Assembly: GCF_004349215.1 (NCBI RefSeq)
Contig: NZ_SMKU01000001.1
Location: 62,001-126,000, forward strand
DNA length: 64,000 nucleotides
Reading direction: 5' to 3'
Source of the DNA: Actinomadura rubrisoli
GTDB taxonomy: Bacteria > Actinomycetota > Actinomycetes > Streptosporangiales > Streptosporangiaceae
Part shown: positions 59,456 through 64,000 of the stretch, one piece after another
Position numbering within the stretch: the first letter of the stretch is position 1
How the letters are laid out: the number at the start of each line of letters is the position of its first letter
Program-made: the position numbers and the translations under genes
Notes under the pieces: model-generated
What the model was told of the DNA's origin: nothing
Seen by the model: the letters and a program-made list of their open reading frames with translations, nothing else
Databases searched by the model: none

Positions 59456-60114
59456 CGTCGTGGTCCTTCCGGTGCGGCGGCCGCCACGGGGCGGGGGGCG
59501 GGGAAAGGCGGCATGCCCAGGTCGACGCCGGCGCCGACCGTCTCGGTCGGGGGGCCGGTGCGGGCGAGGGCACGCGCGGCGGCGCGGTCCCGGGAGCGCG
59601 GTCCCGGAAGGGTGGCGCACACGGCCCGCACGACGGGCTCGTAGGGGTCGCCGATGTCGTGCAGCGCGAGACGCAGCAGTTCCAGGCCGGGCCGGTGGGC
59701 GCGCAGGAGCTCGTCGCCCGCCCGTGGGCAGCGCGCGGCGAACTCCAGCATGGCGGGAAGGAAGTCGGGCAGCTCGGCGCCGGCGGGCTCCCATCCGTGG
59801 CGGCGGTACAGGGCCTTCACGGCGACGAGCCGCGCGCCGCGGGCGCGCGTGTCGCCGTCGGTGTAGTAGGTCATGTGCAGCGTCCGCCGCCGGTCGCGGT
59901 CGAAGGTCTCGACGTAGCGGGCCTGTGCCTCCAGCACCGGGATGCCGGACGCCCCGGCGCAGAACCGGGCGAGCGCCCTCGCGGGCGAGCTCCGGACGGC
60001 CGGGTTCCGCGGCGCCGCGAGGGCGTCGGCGACCAGCGCGAGCGTGCCGGGCCAGTCGGGGCCGGGGTAGGCCAGGAGCAGCGAGGCCGACTGCCAGATC
60101 AGCCGGTCGCTCAC
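59452..60114 (-). CDS. narJ: Nitrate reductase assembly chaperone NarJ
   Basis: This 220-residue helical TorD/NarJ-family chaperone is needed to insert the molybdenum cofactor into NarG. Family segments are SASLLLAYPGPDW, YVETFDRDRRRTLHMTYY, and LPDFLPAMLEFA. The GTG start overlaps narH (GTGA) and the stop overlaps narI. The C-terminal tail is Pro/Ala-rich and longer than usual. Confidence 0.92.
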   Translation of the reverse strand: MSDRLIWQSASLLLAYPGPDWPGTLALVADALAAPRNPAVRSSPARALARFCAGASGIPVLEAQARYVETFDRDRRRTLHMTYYTDGDTRARGARLVAVKALYRRHGWEPAGAELPDFLPAMLEFAARCPRAGDELLRAHRPGLELLRLALHDIGDPYEPVVRAVCATLPGPRSRDRAAARALARTGPPTETVGAGVDLGMPPFPAPRPVAAAAPEGPRR

Positions 60115-61832
60115 GGCTCCTCCTGGGGACGGGGCGGGAACAGCCCGTCCGGACGGCCATGGCCGTTCCAGTTGAGCAGGTTCATCCGCCGGGAAGCCTC
60201 CGCTTTGCCGGACGCCGGGGCCGGCGCCGGGACGGGCGCCGGGCCTGGGCCGGGGTCTGGGACGGCGGGCGGGGACGGGACGAGCGGCGCGGGGAAGGCG
60301 TCGCCAAGCGAGCCGTTCTCCAGCATCCCGGGCCCGCCGACCCCGTCCAGGCTGCATCCGGTGGTCCCGGCGCCGTGGCCGCCGCCGGCGGCGTAGGCGG
60401 TGGGGATGACGTAGCGCTCCTCGTACTTGGCCAGTGCCAGCAGCCGGTACATCTGCTGGAGATCCGACGGCTCCATGCCGATCCGCCGGGCGATCCGCGG
60501 GTCCTCCGGTTCGCCCAGGTTGACGCGCCGCATGTGCGCGCGCATCGCCGCCAGCCTGCGCAGCGCGTCCCGGACGGGTCCGGGATCGCCCGCGGTGAAC
60601 AGCTCGGCCAGGTAGGACACCGGTATCCGCAGGGCGTCGATCGCGCCGAACAGGTTGCCCGCGTCCTCGCCGTCGTGGCCGGTGCCCGCCAGCGCGTCCA
60701 CGACCGGTGACAGCGGAGGGACGTACCAGACCATGGGCATGGTCCGGTACTCCGGATGCAGCGGCAGGGCGACGCGGTACCGGCTGATCAGCGCGTGGAC
60801 GGGCGAGCGGCGGGCGGCGGTCACCCAGTCGTGCGGGATGCCGGACGCCTCGGCGTCCGCGGCGACCTCCGGATCGTGCGGGTCCAGGAAGCAGCCGAGC
60901 TGCGCCGGGTAGAGGTCCTTGTCGTCCTCGACCGAGGCCGCCTCGCCGACGCGGTCGGGGTCGTACAGGATGACGCCGAGGTAGCGCAGCCGCCCGACGC
61001 AGGTCTCCGAGCAGACCGTGGGCTCGCCGGCCTCGATCCGCGGATAGCACAGGGTGCACTTCTCGGCCTTGCCGGTGCGGTGGTTGAAGTAGACCTTCTT
61101 GTACGGGCATCCGCTGACGCACATCCGCCAGCCGCGGCAGCGGTCCTCGTCGACCAGGACGATGCCGTCCTCGATGCGCTTGTAGATCGCGCCGGACGGG
61201 CAGGCCGCGACGCACGACGGGTTGAGGCAGTGCTCGCAGATGCGGGGCAGGTAGAACATGAACGCGTTCTCGTACTCCAGCCGCACGTCGTCGCCGACCT
61301 TGGCCAGCACCGGGTCGCCGGCCAGGTGCGCGGGGCCGCCGCCCAGGTCGTCGTCCCAGTTGGGCCCCCAGGTGACCGGGGCGGGGCGGCCGTCGACCAG
61401 CGAGCGGGGCGGCGCGGTGGGCACGTCGTCGCCGAGCGGCGCCGAGGTGAGGTTCTCGTAGTCGTAGGTCCACGGCTCGTAGTAGTCGTCCAGCCCCGGC
61501 AGGTCGGGGTTGGCGAAGATCCGCGACAGGCGCGCCAGCCGCCCGCCCGCGCGGGGGACGAGGCGCCCGTGCCGCAGCCGCCAGCCGCCCCGCCAGGCGT
61601 CCTGGTCCTCGTGGCGGCGCGGATAGCCCTGGCCCGGACGGGTCTCGACGTTGTTGAACCAGGCGTACTCGGCGCCGGGACGGTTGGTCCAGGTCTGCTT
61701 GCAGGTGACCGAGCAGGTGTGGCAGCCGATGCACTTGTCGAGGTTCATCACCATGGCGACCTGCGCCATCACGCGGCGGCGGGCGGCCGCGCCGGTGGAG
61801 CGGGCGGGCCTGCGCAGGCTCGGGCGGGGCAT
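60111..61832 (-). CDS. narH: Respiratory nitrate reductase beta subunit NarH
   Basis: This 573-residue iron-sulfur subunit carries electrons from NarI to NarG through four clusters. Cysteine groups are CIGCHTCSVTC, CEHCLNPSCVAAC, CRGWRMCVSGC and CTLCYPRIEAGEPTVCSETC; the Trp in the third group marks the [3Fe-4S] site. The C-terminal 70 residues are an unusual Pro/Ala-rich tail before NLLNWNGHG. The first ATG (61832) shares a base with the narG stop (TGATG); a start at the ATG of MAQVAMVMNLD is the alternative and is closer to other NarH proteins. Confidence 0.94.
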   Translation of the reverse strand: MPRPSLRRPARSTGAAARRRVMAQVAMVMNLDKCIGCHTCSVTCKQTWTNRPGAEYAWFNNVETRPGQGYPRRHEDQDAWRGGWRLRHGRLVPRAGGRLARLSRIFANPDLPGLDDYYEPWTYDYENLTSAPLGDDVPTAPPRSLVDGRPAPVTWGPNWDDDLGGGPAHLAGDPVLAKVGDDVRLEYENAFMFYLPRICEHCLNPSCVAACPSGAIYKRIEDGIVLVDEDRCRGWRMCVSGCPYKKVYFNHRTGKAEKCTLCYPRIEAGEPTVCSETCVGRLRYLGVILYDPDRVGEAASVEDDKDLYPAQLGCFLDPHDPEVAADAEASGIPHDWVTAARRSPVHALISRYRVALPLHPEYRTMPMVWYVPPLSPVVDALAGTGHDGEDAGNLFGAIDALRIPVSYLAELFTAGDPGPVRDALRRLAAMRAHMRRVNLGEPEDPRIARRIGMEPSDLQQMYRLLALAKYEERYVIPTAYAAGGGHGAGTTGCSLDGVGGPGMLENGSLGDAFPAPLVPSPPAVPDPGPGPAPVPAPAPASGKAEASRRMNLLNWNGHGRPDGLFPPRPQEEP

Positions 61833-64000
61833 CAGTACTCGACCTCCTGGGAGCGGCACCGGATCACGGTCACGGCGTCGCGCTGGTTGCCGGTGGGGCC
61901 GTGGTAGTTGGGGGCGAACGACTGCTGGGCATAGCCGCCGATGAGGTGGGTGGGCTTGATCAGCAGCTTGGTCAGCGCGTTGTGGACGCCGCCCCGGCGC
62001 CCGCCGGTCTGCGACTTGGGCACGTTCACCAGGCGTTCCTGCACGTGGTACATGAAGACCGTCCCCCGCGGCATGCGGTGGGAGACGATCGCGCGGGCGA
62101 CGACCACGCCGTTGGCGTTGACGGCCTCGATCCAGTCGTTGTCGGCGGCGCCGATCGCCTCGGCGTCCGGGACGCTCATCCAGATCACCGGCCCGCCCCG
62201 GGCGAGGGTCTGCATCAGCAGGTTCTCCTGGTACTCCGAGTGGATGGACCACTTGGAGTGCGGGGTGAGGTACCGCACCGTGACGGACGGGCCGTCCGGA
62301 GAGGTCGGGGACGGGGCGCCGGGGCCGCTCTCGGCGAGCGCGGCCATGTCCAGGGGCGGGCGGTAGAGCGGGAGCTGCTCGCCGTACTCGATCATCCAGT
62401 CGTGGTCGAGGTAGAAGTGCTGGCGGCCGGTCAGGGTGTGCCAGGGCTTGCCGTGCTCGGTGTTGACGGTGAACGGCGAGTAGCGGCGGTCGGGGGCCTC
62501 CTTGCCCGACCATTCGAAGCTCGTGCCGACCTGGACGGGCCGGTCCTGGGTGTCGGAGAACACCACCCGGCGCTCGGCGACCGAGGCGCCCAGCGCGTCC
62601 AGGCCGGACCCGGGGCCGCACCGCTCGGCGAGCCGCTGGAACCCCTCCTGGGCGATCCGGCCGTTGCTGGTGCCCGACAGCGCGAGGACGGCCTCGCACA
62701 GCTTCACGTCGGTGTCCAGCAGGGGGCGCCCCCGGGCGGGGCCGTCCGGGACGGTGCCGCCGCGTGCCGTCAGCCAGTCGTCCTCCGGCGCGGCGCCCAC
62801 CTGGACGCCCTTGACCGCCATCCCCTGCTCGCGCGGCAGCGGGCCGAGGGCCGCGAGGCGGTCGGCGATGGCGGTGAAGTCGCGCTCCACCAGCGCGACC
62901 GCGGGCAGGTTGCGGCCCTGCCGCGCCGGGTGGCCGTCCCGCCAGTCCGGGACGGTGCCGCCGGGCTGCGCCGTCTCCTGGGGCGTGTCGTGCTGCAGGG
63001 CCGTCGCGACCAGGTCGTGGACGACGCCGAGCCGTTCCCCGCCCAGCTCCACGAGCTTGCGGGCCAGGCCGTGGAAGATCTCGAAGTCGGTCCGCGCCTG
63101 CCAGGGCGGGTTGATCGCGGGCGTGAACGCGTGCACGAAGGGGTGCATGTCCGTGCTCGACAGGTCGTGCTTCTCGTACCAGGTCGCAGCTGGCAGGACG
63201 AGGTCGGCGAACAGCGTGGTCGAGGTCATCCGGAAGTCGAGGGCGAGCAGCAGGTCGAGCTTGCCGCGCGGGGCCTCGTCCCGCCACGCCACGTCCCGCG
63301 GCCGGGCGCCGGGCGGCGCCTCGTCCGCGGTCGCGCCGTCCTGGGCGCCCAGCAGGTGGCGCAGGAAGTACTCGTTGCCCTTGGCGGACGAGCCGATGAG
63401 GTTGGCGCGCCAGACCGTCAGCACGCGCGGCCAGTTGGCCGGGTCGTCCGGATCCTCGCAGGCGAACCGCACGTCCCCCGCCGCGATCCGGGAGGCGAGC
63501 CACTCCCCCGGGTCGCCCCCGGCCGCCCGCGCGTCCCGTCCGAGGTCGAGCGGGTTGGCCGAGAACGTGGGGTAGGACGGCATCCATCCGAGGCGGGCCG
63601 ACTGCGCCACCAGGTCGGCGGTGTGCCGCCCGGCGAACAGCCCCCGGCCGGTGGTCGCGGCGAGCGCGCCGGCGCCGAAGCTCTCGTACCGCCACTGGTC
63701 GGTGTGGACGTACCAGAAGGGCGTGCCCGCCATCTGCCGGGAGGGGCGCACCCAGTCGGCCGCGGTGGACAGCTGCTGCCAGCCGGCCAGCGGGCGCACC
63801 TTCTCCTGGCCCACGTAGTGCGCCCAGCCGCCGCCGTTCACGCCCTGGCAGCCGGTGAGCAGCAGCAGCGACAGGAACGACCGGTAGATCGTGTCGGAGT
63901 GGAACCAGTGGTTGGTGCCCGCCCCCATGACGATCATCGAGCGGCCGCGCGTACGCTCGGCGTTGCCGGCGAACTCCCGCGCGATCGCCGTCGCCCGTGC
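61832..64000 (-). CDS. narG: Respiratory nitrate reductase alpha subunit NarG, C-terminal part (runs off the window)
   Basis: The frame is open from base 64000 and gives the last 722 residues of the molybdopterin-containing catalytic subunit. Recognisable are MGAGTNHWFHSDTIYRSFL, LLTGCQGVNGGGWAHYVGQE, DLVLPAATWYEKHDLSSTDM, HPFVHAFTPAINPPW, and the end segment GGYAQQSFAPNYHGPTGNQR. The N-terminal portion with the [4Fe-4S] site and the Mo-ligand Asp lies beyond the window. It is the most upstream operon gene visible; any promoter or narK is outside. Confidence 0.95.
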   Translation of the reverse strand, partial: ARATAIAREFAGNAERTRGRSMIVMGAGTNHWFHSDTIYRSFLSLLLLTGCQGVNGGGWAHYVGQEKVRPLAGWQQLSTAADWVRPSRQMAGTPFWYVHTDQWRYESFGAGALAATTGRGLFAGRHTADLVAQSARLGWMPSYPTFSANPLDLGRDARAAGGDPGEWLASRIAAGDVRFACEDPDDPANWPRVLTVWRANLIGSSAKGNEYFLRHLLGAQDGATADEAPPGARPRDVAWRDEAPRGKLDLLLALDFRMTSTTLFADLVLPAATWYEKHDLSSTDMHPFVHAFTPAINPPWQARTDFEIFHGLARKLVELGGERLGVVHDLVATALQHDTPQETAQPGGTVPDWRDGHPARQGRNLPAVALVERDFTAIADRLAALGPLPREQGMAVKGVQVGAAPEDDWLTARGGTVPDGPARGRPLLDTDVKLCEAVLALSGTSNGRIAQEGFQRLAERCGPGSGLDALGASVAERRVVFSDTQDRPVQVGTSFEWSGKEAPDRRYSPFTVNTEHGKPWHTLTGRQHFYLDHDWMIEYGEQLPLYRPPLDMAALAESGPGAPSPTSPDGPSVTVRYLTPHSKWSIHSEYQENLLMQTLARGGPVIWMSVPDAEAIGAADNDWIEAVNANGVVVARAIVSHRMPRGTVFMYHVQERLVNVPKSQTGGRRGGVHNALTKLLIKPTHLIGGYAQQSFAPNYHGPTGNQRDAVTVIRCRSQEVEY

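Noticed and set aside
60111-63695. A 1194-residue minus-strand frame running from narG into narH
   Set aside because: Only its last 573 residues (NarH) are real; the upstream part is an off-frame reading of narG.

Overview
The window comes from the chromosome of a high-GC actinomycete. GTG starts are common, genes overlap as ATGA or GTGA, and the families are typical of the group: Methyltransf_19 methyltransferases, DUF1707 and DUF2089 proteins, an nSTAND-WD40 NTPase, and mycobacteria-like storage-lipid enzymes. A Streptosporangiales or Thermomonosporaceae (Actinomadura-like) host is my inference; the window has no rRNA or other marker to prove it. I saw no tRNA, rRNA, insertion sequence, prophage or CRISPR array.

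Layout. (1) 1-10707 is a lipid region. On the minus strand lie a patatin-type lipase, a small membrane protein, an acyl carrier protein, a ketoacyl synthase and a soluble acyl-ACP desaturase. They are followed by two decayed genes, a ferredoxin reductase and a membrane desaturase, both with internal deletions. Divergent from these is a compact plus-strand operon for triacylglycerol synthesis: a PlsB-like acyltransferase, a HAD-PlsC fusion, a wax ester synthase/DGAT, and an orphan LuxR regulator. (2) 10752-24382 is a mosaic of single genes and pairs: two Methyltransf_19 proteins, DUF2089/SHOCT-like/DUF1707 proteins, an apparently split copper amine oxidase-like pair, secreted proteins and a lipoprotein, an M1 peptidase, and an MFS exporter divergent from a SnoaL-tailed sigma factor. 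(3) 24546-28850 encodes one 1434-residue STAND NTPase with about 13 WD40 blades. (4) 28907-41201 is a phenylacetate catabolic island. One operon is amidase, IMPase-like, aldo-keto reductase and paaK, with a divergent LysR gene. The other is paaZABCDE, with a divergent TetR (PaaR-type) gene and a clear operator between them. (5) 41310-47154 is an operon for a NitT/TauT-type ABC importer, an F420/NADP reductase-like protein, a second amidase and a crotonase-fold enzyme. (6) 47177-55866 holds small regulators and secreted proteins. They include an HTH protein with nine 35-residue repeats whose promoter region carries two identical dyads, a secreted protein with three 70-residue repeats, and a tendamistat-like secreted protein. 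(7) 55986-64000 is a respiratory nitrate reductase operon, narGHJI, followed by a frameshifted HPP-family membrane protein and a sensor kinase. An OmpR-type response regulator gene converges on the kinase gene.

How the genes work together. Region 1 could make an unusual unsaturated acyl-ACP (now missing some desaturase parts) beside enzymes that load acyl chains onto glycerol and store them as neutral lipid. Region 4 covers phenylacetate activation, ring epoxidation and ring opening. The later beta-oxidation genes paaFGHJ are absent, so those steps must be encoded elsewhere; the crotonase in region 5 is a possible but unproven contributor. Region 7 links nitrate respiration with a likely anion (nitrite?) transporter and a two-component system.
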